Shown piece by piece: positions 42,201 through 54,256 of a stretch of DNA of 64,000 bases. The stretch's first letter is position 1, and every line of letters starts with the position of its first letter. The position numbers were made by a program, and so were the translations under genes. The notes under the pieces are model-generated. The model saw only the letters and a list, made by a program, of their open reading frames with translations, made no database searches and was not told the DNA's origin. Source of the DNA: Dipylidium caninum (lineage: Eukaryota > Platyhelminthes > Cestoda > Cyclophyllidea > Dipylidiidae); NCBI GenBank assembly GCA_017562135.1, contig QEYB01001046.1:2356001-2420000 (forward strand), given 5' to 3'.

Positions 42201-45200
42201 ATAATCATTGTTGAAGTAACCGGTGAGGATACTGCCCTTACATAGCAGGTTTTCTTTCCTTTACTACGAAAACATTCTTTGCGAAACTGTCCGAGTTTAT
42301 GGAGGGGTATGGAGCACATTTTGACAAAAAAGTAGAGACCAAGTTATCTCAAACATCCAAAATTTATTGAGTCGTGTTTGCAAGTTCCATGAACATGAAA
42401 AATCGAAAATATTCTCGAAGAGACAAAAGAAAGCCCATTTTCTACTAGATCATTTTAATAGTTGCATAATATGCAAATGGCGCCAAAAGACAGCCGATGT
42501 GAGGAGAAATGGTTAAGTCAAGACTTACAAGTAAAATGGCACTTTTTACGTATAAATATAGGCTTCTCCCCAACCAAGGAATAAGTTTTGGAGACATAAA
42601 GTTGGAGTAGGCCCAACCAGCCTATTCATGCATGAAGGGGACTCCAATAAAAGCCCTAACTTATGAAAAGGATGGGTGGGAGCAAAGGGATAGCACAGAA
42701 TCCTGAAGACAACCCCCAATGCCAGTTATATAATAACAACGTGATCTGGATTTTTTATTTCCTTGCTTCGTCAAATCCGGATTTTATTAATGATTCTAAA
42801 CTATACGGTGGAGGAAGCACAACCCGATTTTGCTTATGATTAGCCCAATGACACATGCCCAGATATGTTTTGTAGAACAGTTAAACACACTAAATTTATT
42901 TATAACTACCGTCTACAAATGTTCTATGCGCGGTAATTGCTTGTGATAGGAGTAGGAGATTTACACAAAGGATAAGTGATTTGGATCGTGTAATGGAGTA
43001 AATAACCAAATCAAAGGTTAGATCAGTACGCGAAACTTCCCTCACGTTTAAGTAGCCCAGCGCGTCGGTTTTAACAGAAACGTTAGTGGTGAAATATTAA
43101 AAAACATGGGCCCGCAAGTAGACGGAATAAGTAAAGAACATGTCCATTTTGCGAACTTGAAGAGTGCATGAGCAAACATGGAGTCTGAAATATGATTAAA
43201 TATTCGAAATACACAACGGAAAGGGAAAACCTCAATCCAACAAAGTTATTTGGAACACCTATCAGGAGGGCAATCCAATGCAAAAGAGGACTTACCAACA
43301 TGGGCTTGTTTGAGAGCACCCACATCGTTGGTGCCATCGCCGCACATGAGGGTGGTGTAACCCAATTCACGGAGACTGGAGAGTACGAATTCCTTTTGAG
43401 AAGGGGCTACTCGTGAAAGCACCTTCGTCTTAGGCAGTATGCAAGCCAACAAGCCACGACAATCGCCGAAAGAGGAACAAGAGATGTGTCGGAGCTCCTC
43501 TATACCGTCTCCAGTAAGACAGAACTCATAATCTCGGGCTAATTCGCGTATTACTGCCTCTGTTCCACATGGCATCACAACTTTATCGTCCACTGATTGC
43601 CAATGCCACTTGGCATCTAAAAGACAAAGGTGCAAGCAAGCCTTATTTGATCTAACCCTAGATTTTCGAGATCCTTATTGTTTAATATATATTTTCATGA
43701 TATAAATGCCTTTATGATAATTGCACCATGAGAGATGAAAATGTAAGTCAAGGCAATGATACACCAGCTTGGAACCGGCACGAGGCGTGTCGACTCTGGC
43801 TCGGCTGTTTCAGAACCTACCCCGATCATTGGGCGGCGTGAAAATCAGTATGGTCGCCCCCTTTCGTGTGATGCCCAGAAGGTCACTCACGTGACATGCG
43901 GTCAACGGGTTGTCCCCAGTCACCATAGTGACGTGGTGGGAGGACGACTTGAGCATCTGGATGACTTGGAGGGAATCCGGCTTCAATGGACACGAGATTA
44001 TAACAAAGCCCGCAAAGAGCAGATCACTCTCCACCTCCTCACGTTTTAACTCGCGAACCTGCGCCCAAATCACAAAACCAACGCCGTGTGAGTTAAGTTG
44101 TTTTCACCCTTCCCTTTCATCATTTAAACTAACCATCAATACTGCACTTCTGCGCTATTACCTCAGAGAAAAGCTTCAATAACTGAATTTACTGAGGTTT
44201 GATCAAAACAATAGGCTAAGTATACATAAAAAATTATCACAAGTAAAATTTTACTTGGCATTTATACTAAGGTTTGTGTATATCCATTTAAAAGCGATAC
44301 AATTGACACTTAAATAAGTTTCAAATACCTGATCGCTAATAAATAATAATTTACTGAACAAATTGAAATAACCGAATATATTGCGTTTCGTGGAATACGT
44401 TAATGAGAATTTCAACGTGCGACTGTTAGACTAACTTCATATAATCAAATTATAGATGAAATTTTTAAGTCACGAGCCACGTCAAACTTTATATCTTTTC
44501 CGAAAAAGAAGTCGCGATAACAAGTTTCAACATGTGTGCGAATGTAGTAAAATGCACCCAAACCCTATATCGCTAATTTTCAATATAAATTGAGTGGGTA
44601 TATGATTTTAGCATAAAATTGGCCTTTTAATAAGGAAAAATTGTAGTTTTGAGTTAAAGTAAATATATGGTAAATGATGTGTAGTATCAGTGTTCATTAT
44701 TGCAATCAGTGTATACGATTACTCAGGGGGTGAGCAAATGATTCATCATAGAAAAGTTACAGCAGCTATCAGCGCACAAACAAGAAAATAGATTAAGCAA
44801 TTCGGTATTCGCGAGCTAGAAGATAAATACAAACAAATTCTACGTTTTGTTAATAGTCCACCTGTTGATGACTAAGACGTCCCAGTGTCTTGTGGCCGAG
44901 AGCAAGCACACGAGCGCCTCTGCGAGCCATTTGCAAGTAGGCATCGTCATAATCCATTGGTGGATCCAAAAACATCGATTTAAGTACCTCCGGAGAGCCT
45001 TTTACACAGGCCATGTATGTTAAGTCTACATCAGTTGTGCCCTGGTAGCCGACAACCGTCGACATGCGTCGCAGCTGACTAGTGAAACGAAACCTAATAG
45101 CCAAGACAAAAATGCGAATGTATTACCAACAAAGTCTAAGTACCACAATTATCAGCGAGTAGTTCCTACCGATGGTAGATGCGCAATGGGGGCGACCGAG

Positions 45201-48200
45201 GTGCGGTTTTACCGTGCACTACGCCCTCGGTATTGAGGCTCCACCCAACAGCCTTAAGCATGGCCTTCTCCAGGGGATCACCAAGGAGACCGGACTCAGA
45301 ATGGACAAGAGCGTGAGTCGAAGCCAAAATTTGGATGGTAGGGAGGGGACACTTGCGCACAGGAATGATCTTCTCGGCCAGTTCACCGCTGGCAAGGGTA
45401 AGGGGTTATGCAAGTATGTTGGTGGAACAAATCTGAAGATGGGAGACTTACTTGAGACCCGTGACACCTTCTACAACGACCTCATCTTCAGTAAGAGTGC
45501 CGGTCTTGTCGAAACAGCAAATATCCACACGACCAGCCAGAGGAATTCGGAATGGTTCAGTACAGTAAATTACTACAATCGAATGAGGTAATCAACAAAA
45601 AAATAATGTTAGCAAAAATCAAGGCTAACGTCAAAGGATACACCACTTGGCATTTCAATCAAAAAGAATACAATTCTTATGAGTCAAGACATATGGCTTG
45701 GGATGTGCTCATCAATCATGAATGCCTATAGTCTTGGGGTTGTCCGACCTCTAGTTTTGCGGCTAGCAAACACTTAGATTTTTCGAAATGAAAATATCGA
45801 GTCCGTATATCCTAGATAATTCGCTATTCCAGCAAAAAACTCGACGCTTTACAAAAAGTATAGCAATACCTATCAATAAATCCATTGAACATTATTTTAG
45901 GGCAAAAGAGAGGCCAGAAGAAAATTGTGCTGCGTATCATTTAAAAGCAATTTAAGAACATTTTAAGACTCAAATTTCGTCATTGAGTCTTCTATCCTTA
46001 ACCGCTGAAGGGCTCAAATCGAGAGAAGTAAACTCAATATTTTCCAATGAGTGGAAAAAAATCAATTTTAGTGACCAAAATGGATGCATTTTTGACAAAG
46101 AGGACCCGACACCTATGCGAAATATTTGTAGGGTAGAACGAGTCATGGATACTTGGAACTTAAATCTAGAGACCAAAACAGAAAACAACTGTTAACAATC
46201 ACTTCAGCACAACCGTTATTTTCAAAATCTTCAAACAAATAAAAGTTTCCACAAGCCGTAATTTTGGCGTTTGATGGAGGTAAAGATCAGGTGACAGTTT
46301 GTGTCCCCGTAACGCAGCACTACATTATATATCCTGTAACCAGAATTTATGAGTACCCTAAACAATCCATACTTTAACCTTTAACAGTTCAATGTAATAC
46401 AAACCCGAAAATATGGCAAGATCACGCATGGATGAATTATGCGAAGCTCATGCACTTTGATATCATGAAAAACGTCAAGACCCCGGTTTGGTTGGATGAA
46501 GTTCTGATCACACCATTTACGATTTCAGCCCAATGCGACAAAACTAGCTCAAAAATTCCGCAGTTTGCAAGGGATTAAAGAAAGATGACTGCAGATTATC
46601 TGGAGCTGTGCAAAAATGTAGTGGTTCATTAACATCGTCTTTGACTTCCTGCTTGCAAAGCATGAACGATTGCAAAATAATTGCACTAATCTGTGAGCAA
46701 GACATCCCATGAGTACACACTGTCGCATGCTTTGTGATTCGCTGAATGGTGCAGTAAATGTAGTGAAGTGAGCTAGAATGAGGTCGAGGCTCAAAGAAGT
46801 TAACATACGCATCTTCGAGAGGGAAGCAAGAGAAGTGTTAACGGCCAAAGAAAGCTCGATTGGTAACTCCTGGGGAATGACTGAGGTAATTATGAGAGTA
46901 CATTCAAGGAAGAGTTTATATCGGTTCCTCCGCGGATCCGCCGTGCCTATATCGAATGAAGAGAATGAATTATCACTTGCGGCACTTACGCTGTCCTTTA
47001 ACCTTAAAGGCCAAATTATCTTCAGCTTTAGTATCATGAGAATATTATCAAGTGAATAAGGGCTACCGCTAAAACTACGTTAAAGCTTTTGAGTCACAAA
47101 AAGCAGAAGGGAATGTGTCAACTAAAGTAGCTACGTAAACTATTATTGCGCACAGACAGAAGCACGTTTAAAGCAATACATGAAAAACGTAGCCCGAGAG
47201 TTGTGACTAGTGATGGCTGAAATATCAGGAAGAGGTTGTGGTGCTTACATGAGTAAAATAAGAGCAAAGTTTTGAAGTTTCCACACATAACATGGTGAAA
47301 TTACTGAGAAATAATTAAAAATAGGATGATTAACCTGAATTTTACAAGAACTTATTCAATCAAATCACATTCAATTTATCGTGTTAAGGGGAAAGCAGAT
47401 ATGTAAGAATTGCATCAAATAAAATGCATACTCTTAGAAAAATAACCACGGATTAGAGTATGTAAACCTCCCGGTGGGGCCTTAATCAGCCAGTAAGTAG
47501 GGAAAAAAGAGGACCTTCAAGTCAATGAGCCTAAAAACTAACTTGGTTCTTGATCCCTGGTTATAAGACTCACAAACCCCACTTCCATTTAACTGCAATA
47601 TTTATTAAGGAAATAACTCGTACCCATGGTCTTAACTTAGCTTCTATAAAATCGCTAGCAGTCATTGAGACTAAAAAATTCAAAACCTCATATCTGATGC
47701 TCAGCGTCTAGCAAAAGGAGAGTTTAGGAATTAAGCACTCACCGACAATCCAAACATAGGCAGACGCCGTGACGGCGAACACGAGAAGGAAGCCAATAAA
47801 GGCAAGTGTCTCAAGGTTGTTAGCGGTGACAGCCTTAACGCTAAACATGATAGTTTTAAGAAGACGGCCCTGGCAAGTACTCAGACCAGTGCGCAATACG
47901 AAGCAAGGACACCCGTTATCCGGCGCTAGGAATAATGAGAAAAGATAAAGCTGGTGAAATGAGTTCCGCAAAAGCAGCCGAAGTGAACGCCGTGACAGTC
48001 TGGTGAAAAGTACCCACCTCTCGGCAAACCACTATACTTGGCTGGCGGTGTCATTTGTACTATTTTGGTTCCACCAAAGAGGACGTGAATCTTGTCTTCC
48101 TCATCGAAGTTGATTGGATTCATGGACACCAAGCCCTCTACCGGATCCTGTATTCGAATAAAAAATACTTGTTGTATCTCTATTTGTTAAAAACTAAAAA

Positions 48201-49665
48201 TAACGCAAGAATAAAGGATAACAATTCCGGCCGCCATAAAAAATGCTTTCTAAGTAAAGGAAATGAAAAGGCGAAAAATAAACTGTTCGACATCATCGGG
48301 CCAGCAAATTTCATTAAAGGGAAAGAAGTTGTCAAAAGCCTGAAATGTGAAATGGTTGTCAAAAGCCTGAAATGTGAAATGAGAAAGGTTTTCACAAAAT
48401 TAATCTATATTTAACTGAACACACAAGAAACATGCTATAAAGCATCGAAACGGTGTTTCAGATACATTCCTCTTCAGTGAAATACTCTATAAGTAATATC
48501 TTAACATCGTGAAGCAACTTTTGCAGAGAACAGGATATTTAAAGTCTTCGCCGTTGCAAAAATTACGACACAATGTTTAAACCCAAGAATAGGTGAACTC
48601 TTATGTCAAACGACATTGGTAAAGAAAGCACACCTTGGTGACGGGAATAGATTCACCAGTAAGCATCGATTCATCAACAATGCACGTTCCTCGCAGAAGA
48701 AGTAAATCACAGGGAATTAACTTTTCCTGGAACGACTGGGTTACAGAAACAATGTCGCCAGCGACAATTTCTTCACTGGATATAAGTGTCCACTTTTTGT
48801 TTCTATACACGTGTAATCGATAGGGTTGAGCACCCATTGAGCGAATTTCCTTCAGGTTCTTTAGCTGTTGCATAACCAAGCCACTTTCGAAAAGGACGAG
48901 AAGGGCAAGAGTCATTATCGGATACAGCCAGTACTCATCAAGACACCAGAGAAATACACTAAATACTTGAAACACAAAGAAAGGAGCGGTAGCACGTTCC
49001 AAGAAAAGCTCCATAAATGGGGGTACGGAAAGGCGCAGGCTAAGATTTAGATAGTAATGAGAAGGGTTACTGATTATCTCCATAAATTTCTTTTGCAGCC
49101 TTTACTGCCTCTTCTGAAGGGTAACCACGCCAATCCTTATATTCCTTCAGAGACCATGACAGTGGGAAGTTGACAGCGTGAAAGCCACCCTCGCAATCAG
49201 AACTGAAAATATATTTCAGCCGCTGATAATAAAAGTAATGGATCGGTTCGCCCGTTGTAATACTCTGAAAATGTTACACAAGACAAAGCATACTTTTGCA
49301 TGGAAAATTGGAACAACAGCAGCATAACCGGCATTTGCTAGGGGGATGACTTTGGCGAAAGCGGCCCGAGTGACATTATTTTCCTGAAATTCGTGTGAAA
49401 AATCCTCTTACTCTTCTGAACATTAGGAAACAGCGCACCGATACGAACCAGTAGCAAAACAATGCAGTAAGTATCTGGAACACGGCAATGACAGCGACGC
49501 CAATCAGTCCCAACTCGATATATTCAGCAGGACCCAAAATTCCACACCAGTAGCCCAGCCAAATGGAGTACAAAACACAAATGGCAAAACATAACCATGG
49601 AGAATAATAGGCTTCTCGCGGTACATCTCAACCGACGCAATATCCGGCGTCACCGTTCCCGGCAT
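30147..49665 (-). CDS. ATP13A1: P5A-type ATPase, ATP13A1/Spf1 family (18 exons, one frame break)
   Basis: Endoplasmic reticulum P5A transporter; characterised relatives extract mis-inserted transmembrane helices from the ER membrane. Minus-strand exons: 49412-49665, 49294-49383, 49071-49264, 48634-49039, 48018-48147, 47743-47925, 46809-46946, 45452-45572, 45170-45388, 44862-45093, 43821-44058, 43296-43616, 38986-39210, 36048-36244, 34643-34785, 33439-33526, 31944-32105 and probably 30147-30284. All junctions are GT-AG and the phases agree; total about 1159 aa (human about 1200). Motifs in order: [18 protein letters not shown] actuator loop, PQELPIE in helix 4 (usual PPELPxE), phosphorylation site [43 protein letters not shown] and [11 protein letters not shown]. 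These separate P5A from P5B. Exon 1 needs one extra base at the A-run 49572-49575 to stay in frame. Intron sizes range from 28 nt to 4.1 kb. If exon 18 is wrong, the frame of exon 17 runs on to a stop at 31923. Confidence 0.9.
31944..36244 (-). CDS. ATP13A1: ATP13A1 exons 14-17 (C-terminal membrane helices)
   Basis: Exons 36048-36244, 34643-34785, 33439-33526 and 31944-32105. Recognised content: [108 protein letters not shown]. These are helices 5-9. Introns are 1262, 1116 and 1333 nt, without recognisable nested genes. Confidence 0.9.
38986..39210 (-). CDS. ATP13A1: ATP13A1 exon 13
   Basis: 75 codons after a 4085-nt intron. [20 protein letters not shown] leads into a Ser/Pro-rich insert of low conservation and then the P5A-specific [20 protein letters not shown]. 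The insert is shorter than the corresponding human stretch. Confidence 0.9.
43296..45388 (-). CDS. ATP13A1: ATP13A1 exons 9-12 (N and P domains)
   Basis: Exons 45170-45388, 44862-45093, 43821-44058 and 43296-43616. They encode the nucleotide-binding domain ([49 protein letters not shown]) and the distal phosphorylation domain ([60 protein letters not shown]). Catalytic motifs are intact. Introns are 76, 803 and 204 nt, preceded by a 63-nt intron. Confidence 0.93.
45452..45572 (-). CDS. ATP13A1: ATP13A1 exon 8 (catalytic aspartate)
   Basis: [20 protein letters not shown], then [18 protein letters not shown]. The Asp of DKTGT is phosphorylated during the transport cycle. The phase 1 entry joins KM-L-IYCTEP, matching KLYMYCTEP of the human protein. 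Confidence 0.93.
46809..48147 (-). CDS. ATP13A1: ATP13A1 exons 5-7 (actuator to helix 4)
   Basis: Exons 48018-48147, 47743-47925 and 46809-46946, introns of 92 and 796 nt. Content: [15 protein letters not shown], then [19 protein letters not shown] and [20 protein letters not shown], then [20 protein letters not shown] followed by [14 protein letters not shown]. The helix 4 motif, normally PPELPxE in P5A pumps, reads PQELPIE here. Confidence 0.92.
48328..48381. repeat. Tandem direct repeat, 2 x 27 bp
   Basis: Two perfect back-to-back copies of a 27-bp unit beginning GTTGTCAAAAGCC and ending GTGAAATG (48328-48354 and 48355-48381), inside ATP13A1 intron 4. A recent slippage or unequal-exchange duplication is likely. 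Confidence 0.9.
48634..49039 (-). CDS. ATP13A1: ATP13A1 exon 4 (actuator domain, TGES)
   Basis: The largest exon, 406 nt. It encodes two membrane helices ([38 protein letters not shown]) and the actuator domain with [23 protein letters not shown] and the dephosphorylation motif TGES near its end. Confidence 0.92.
49040..49070 (-). other. ATP13A1: 31-nt mini-intron (ATP13A1 intron 3)
   Basis: Donor GTAACCC, acceptor AAATCTTAG, phase 2. Splicing yields [20 protein letters not shown], closely matching the family ([17 protein letters not shown]). Confidence 0.85.
49071..49264 (-). CDS. ATP13A1: ATP13A1 exon 3
   Basis: 64 codons plus two bases. It contains [10 protein letters not shown] and [20 protein letters not shown], corresponding to the FEFQKIKY..FPVGNAFSYY region of the human protein. 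Confidence 0.85.
49265..49293 (-). other. ATP13A1: 29-nt mini-intron (ATP13A1 intron 2)
   Basis: Donor GTATGC, acceptor ACATTTTCAG. Splicing gives [18 protein letters not shown] in phase 0. Confidence 0.85.
49294..49383 (-). CDS. ATP13A1: ATP13A1 exon 2
   Basis: Exactly 30 codons in phase 0, [20 protein letters not shown] and onward. It is part of the N-terminal domain between the first membrane segments and the actuator domain, and is flanked by 28-nt and 29-nt introns. Confidence 0.85.
49384..49411 (-). other. ATP13A1: 28-nt mini-intron (ATP13A1 intron 1)
   Basis: Donor GTAAGAGG, acceptor AATTTCAG. Removing it joins MFRR to [14 protein letters not shown] in phase 0 and matches the family (human has ATFVKVVP here). 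It is near the lower size limit known for spliceosomal introns. Confidence 0.85.
49412..49665 (-). CDS. ATP13A1: ATP13A1 exon 1, with single-base frame break
   Basis: Starts at ATG 49665 ([19 protein letters not shown]), then YVLPF, which matches the first hydrophobic segment of P5A ATPases (yeast Spf1 also has YVLPF). Just after this the frame runs to a stop, while the next frame continues with [10 protein letters not shown] and a second membrane segment ([20 protein letters not shown]). The exon is 254 nt, but phase 0 at its end needs 255. One more base in the four-base run at 49572-49575 restores VF-L-YSIW. The alternative frame has no ATG and is closed upstream, so a different start does not solve it. 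Confidence 0.8.
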
Positions 49666-52600
49666 CCTAATACAATGAATTCACGCAAGTAACTGAGACC
49701 TGATTGGTTAACGGGACATTTTATATATCCGCTTTCAATTTTAGATGATTTTGTGTATGGTTTTCTAACAGTAACATAAAACGTTGAAATTACCGCGATC
49801 GATCACACAAAAGCGCGAGTTCGTGTCACCTTTGGTATTTATGCATATATGCGTGTTACGAGGCACATGTTTGTATTCATAACCACCATATTACCTAGAC
49901 TTTCTCTGCGGCCGTAATGTGTGCAAAGTGCATCGATAGATACTAACTTTTCAATACAAGGTGAATGTGAAGAATTCTCACATATTTCAGCACAACCCAG
50001 GAATCACTTCCTTAAGCTTTTATTGGTTTCTTAAGCCAACTTTAAGTTGTGGCTTTCACATATCTCCTCATTTTGCGGAACGGCACCACGCGGTAATGCG
50101 GCCCACTTGCAAAGTCGTCAGTAGTAGTACACGGCACTAGCCCACCTCAGATTTTTCTCGCGAAAGTGCAGAGGTCTTCCTCACGCATAATTCAACATTG
50201 AGGAAATTACTCTTAACTATTATAACTACTTGTGATTTTTGCTCGACAACCTTCTCCACCTTATTTAGCTGAACTTTCATCGATTTGTAATAACACCACT
50301 TCACGCTACGAGAAGTTACTTTCCCCATAATGCCAAATTATGCCTGTGCTCGAGAACAAATCTCCCCTCTCCCCTCCATACATCACAACTCAACTACTGA
50401 TTCTAATGCGAAATTGGTTGGGCGCTATCATCATTCCTCGATAACACTTATCGTGGATAAACCTAAGGTTCGCTCTATTTTCTTTAAGATTTAGGAACTA
50501 CTCTTTGAGTCTTATCGGGCTTCTAGGTCTCATCTTCTTCTTACCTCACCCTTTGAAGCTGGAATGTTTTTTCGAGCAAGCCTTGCTCGTGAAACAGAAC
50601 TACAAGGATACAAGCAGCACTTACAATGGGACGTTACTAAACTTTGGTTGACATCAAAAACCCTCTAATATCTGTGGAGAAGCTGTCATTACTCCATCCA
50701 AACCCTCCAAACCCTTCTCAGTGTTGATTTCATGCTGATTTCATGCTAATTTCATTGCACCAAGCGCCACCATCATTGTAACATCTCACCCGATCAATAA
50801 CATTAAAATAAAGAGAAGTTGCTTTCGCTATACACATACAGAAGAGGACGCCAACTTTAAGAAGTGTGGAAGAAGTCCTGCGCATAAATGGGAACTAGCC
50901 CTCCTCGTTTGGGATCGCTTCTAACCCATCCTCAAAACAGGCGGACATTTGCGGTTAATACGGAACACCAAAAACTCGTGATGAAGAGGAGCAAAGAGGG
51001 GAACATAGTATCACCATATTGTTTAGTCTAGTCAGTTCCATCATTTTTGGGTTTTATTGGACTAAAAACTCGCGCCTCGACTACTTTTGAAAAGAGGGTA
51101 ACGGAGATCACACTTCCTATGCCCTACGGCTGTAGACCAAGTAGTTCTGCAATGTACCGAATTATTACCCAACGACGGGTTTTCTGATCCACATTTTCTT
51201 AGTAAATTTTGAAGTGCGCCATATTAATAACAATAGAGGTATCGCCTGTTTGCAGTTTGTCTTCGCAAATGTTTTGTTCGATGCAGGGAGACGGAAAACC
51301 CCTGACGCAAACATGTAAAAATGCATTGGTTTTTAAAATACCCTCACATCCTTGCGAAAAAGCGCCCACATTGCAAAAATACTTTAGATTTCTCTCGTCA
51401 CTTTTCTCGAATAGCTAAGCCGATACTCGTAAATGACGAATTAAACTGAAAAATTCGACCATATATTTGAAGCGTACCATGCTACTTACCTCGAGTATAG
51501 GCAAAAGATGTCACCCATTCACCATCAGGAGACAAACGATTAGAATAATTGCCTATTTTTAGTGGCCGAACAAGAGCAAAATAGACATCCTCTCAGTTAA
51601 ACATAATTTTGCAAATCAATAGAGCGCGCAGCCAATGGAATCTTCACCCATATCCAAAATGTTTTTATCAATAAGAAAAGCGGAAAGGCTTGTATCCTTA
51701 AAATAAAGCAAAGCTATTTTGGCGGAGGCAAATTCACATAGGGGAAAGAATTTTGAATGGATCTTCAGGCATTACTGCTTGACGATAAGCGGATCGCTGC
51801 TATGGCCCCCGACTTGCTAAATATTACCGGATTTTATGAACGATGAAGCAGGTCATAGGGTTAACATCCACTATATTAAACAGTAGTAGAAACGCACGGC
51901 CATCTTGTCCATAAAATTGGATAAACTTGAGGTCTGCTCCCTTCGACGCACATCCAAGAGGTTTATGTTATCTCTCACGTCCTACGACACCGGCTAAATG
52001 TGCGCGCAATATCAAAACAAGTTTTAAAGGATGATATTTGAACAAGTGGGTAAGCACTCATTCAGATTCAACTAAAGGCCTAGTCCCTAGTCTCACAGGT
52101 GTGAGAATATCGAGACAACTTTTCGGGAAAAAAATTAACACGTCGTCAAACATAGGTAAGTCGAGACTACAACTTTAAAAGCCCTTCAAGTAGAATCTGC
52201 GCTTCAAGTAATGTTTTCCGATCTTCGCCAAACCTAATGGTTTAAATAAAGAGAGAGGGGATTCCGAATCCACCTCATTTACTATGGCTTGTTCGTAAAC
52301 AAAAGGGGACTCAATTGCACATATTCCGCGGCTAACAGATTTCAATCCAACAACCCCAATGGAAAGGTTTACTGCCATAGTTGGATGTGCAGTTGAATTA
52401 CTGTACAGTGCTTTAATCGACGGTAGGTGTTGTGTTTGTGCCACTCAATCGAAGAGTTGAAGGAAAGCAGTTTGAACTGGATTCTACTTGTTAAAAATCA
52501 GGACAAAACATTACCGGATAATGATCTCACAAATAAGCGGGTATTTTGAAGGCCCCAAGTGATAAATCATAAGCTATGATAATATATTACAAAAAACCCC

Positions 52601-54078
52601 CCAAAATGAAATTGTCGAATCATTCTTAGTTCTGGCCTGATAACTCGATCGAAAGCGAAGTCCCTTCCATTAAAATAAAAAACTTTTGAAAACACCTTTG
52701 TTCTCAAGCAACAAAAGATTACCACTAAGATGAATATGCTTGAATATCGTGTCATCGGCACCACCTCTCAGAACCACGAAACGCAAACTAGGGAAGAGTC
52801 AAAGATGCATAGCGAGAGAATGAGTGGTCATGTGGGGACCGCTAGATTGTTCTGTACATAGTGAACACGTGGGTAGAACTTCCCTGTCTGAGTTTTCTGT
52901 CTACTTGACAGCTCGGAATGGGTGGGTGTGGGGAAAGCGATGAGGAGAAAAGAATCGCGCTGTTGATTGTCTGAATTAAAATATCTACAAAAAGGGTATG
53001 AGTAATCGGAAACACGAGTTTTGTTTAAATATAAAGTTCTTTCCGGCTTTACTTGTGACTGGTAAAAGTTAGCGTCTTTGAATTACTTCAAGAGGGAAAT
53101 GAGAAAAACAGCATAGATAAAAACAACAACTAGCACAATAAAATTGGTAATTGGCTTGTATTTACGTCCTCTTCCGTTGCAGTGGATAAGTCAAATTAGC
53201 TCGCTATCATATAAAGATACACAAGTTGTGCGATCATTCGTTTAAATACGAGATAAATACTACAGAACAGATCCAGGGAACCTCTGATACCAATATTTTT
53301 TAGCTTAATGACCAGTAGGACCGGGGCCCGAAAGAAAAAAAAAGAAACTTGTCACTATCAACTATTACATTGTGGTGCGAAATTCCACGCATTAATGCTG
53401 CGATAGGCCTTCATCCAACAAATTCTTGTATTCCTTGTCACTCGCTCTAAGCATTGGCTACCTAGCATTAAAGGATAGTGCACCAACAGGCAAATGTTCC
53501 AATTGCAGAAAGTGAAAGGTATGAGACATAAGGAGCGCAATGAATCAGGGTGAATTAGCGAGGTTAAGTGAATACATTTAGTCACTCATCGCAGATGTGG
53601 AAGTGAAAAGTAAAGATCAGCCCCTAAATAGGTATTTGCGCAAAGCTATTACAAGTTACATAACATTCGGTAGAAAGAAAAGGTATGTGCTTTACGAGCC
53701 TGATGCATGGTCGAAATGCAGTAGTCGCTTGTTCAGTACGTAAGAAAGTTACATCCAAACAGAGGAATAAGTAGGATTTGCACTAAGAATCAGAAAACTA
53801 GTTATAATCCTAGAAGTTAACTATAATAACCGTTATAAAAATCACATACAAGCAAAAAAACAGTTGAAAGAGGAATCACCTATTAACCAATGCAGTCATT
53901 TAGATGAGAATATTGCAAAAAAGTTAAACAAACACAAATTAGTCTAAGCCAGAAGTCGGTCAAAGCAGGCTATCCAGTTTAGAAAGTTATGTCGTTTTTA
54001 TATCAAGTAGCATTTCAATGAAACTCGTTGACTTACGAGAACAATGGCGCGATAAGAGAAAAGGAGATGAGGTGGCGT
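49666..54078. other. Intergenic region between PP2C 3' end and ATP13A1 5' end
   Basis: No recognisable coding exon. A minus-strand frame of 89 codons (52175-52444) has no known motif. A short triple repeat of TGATTTCATGC-like units lies at 50725-50758. The promoter of ATP13A1 should be in the part near 49.7 kb; an AG stands directly before its ATG (TATTAG-GATG). Confidence 0.45.
50725..50758. repeat. Short tandem repeat, 3 x 11-12 bp
   Basis: TGATTTCATGC occurs twice in tandem, followed by a diverged third copy TAATTTCATTGC. Confidence 0.8.
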
Positions 54079-54256
54079 TTAGGTAGTAGACTCGGTGGCG
54101 GATGATGTGGCAGCAGTGTTAGAATTGGAAGTGGTTTCTTCACTCTCCTCGGCTGTCTCAACGATGGGCTCGACGGCTGCGGCGCGTTGAACTGATGAGG
54201 AGCCGTTCTGTATGATGCCATGGCAGGATGCCAGAAACTGTTGAATTATCGATAAC
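54079..54256 (-). CDS. Possible last PP2C exon
   Basis: After a good acceptor (CCCCGCAG) a phase 2 frame reads [20 protein letters not shown] and ends in a Glu/Thr/Ser-rich tail ([20 protein letters not shown]) and a TAA stop. PPM1A/B also end in a low-complexity Ser/Ala/Thr tail. Assignment rests on position and composition only. Confidence 0.35.

Noticed and set aside
52175..52444. 89-codon minus-strand frame between PP2C and ATP13A1
   Set aside because: Unrecognised and without evident start context or splice sites; too weak to call a gene.
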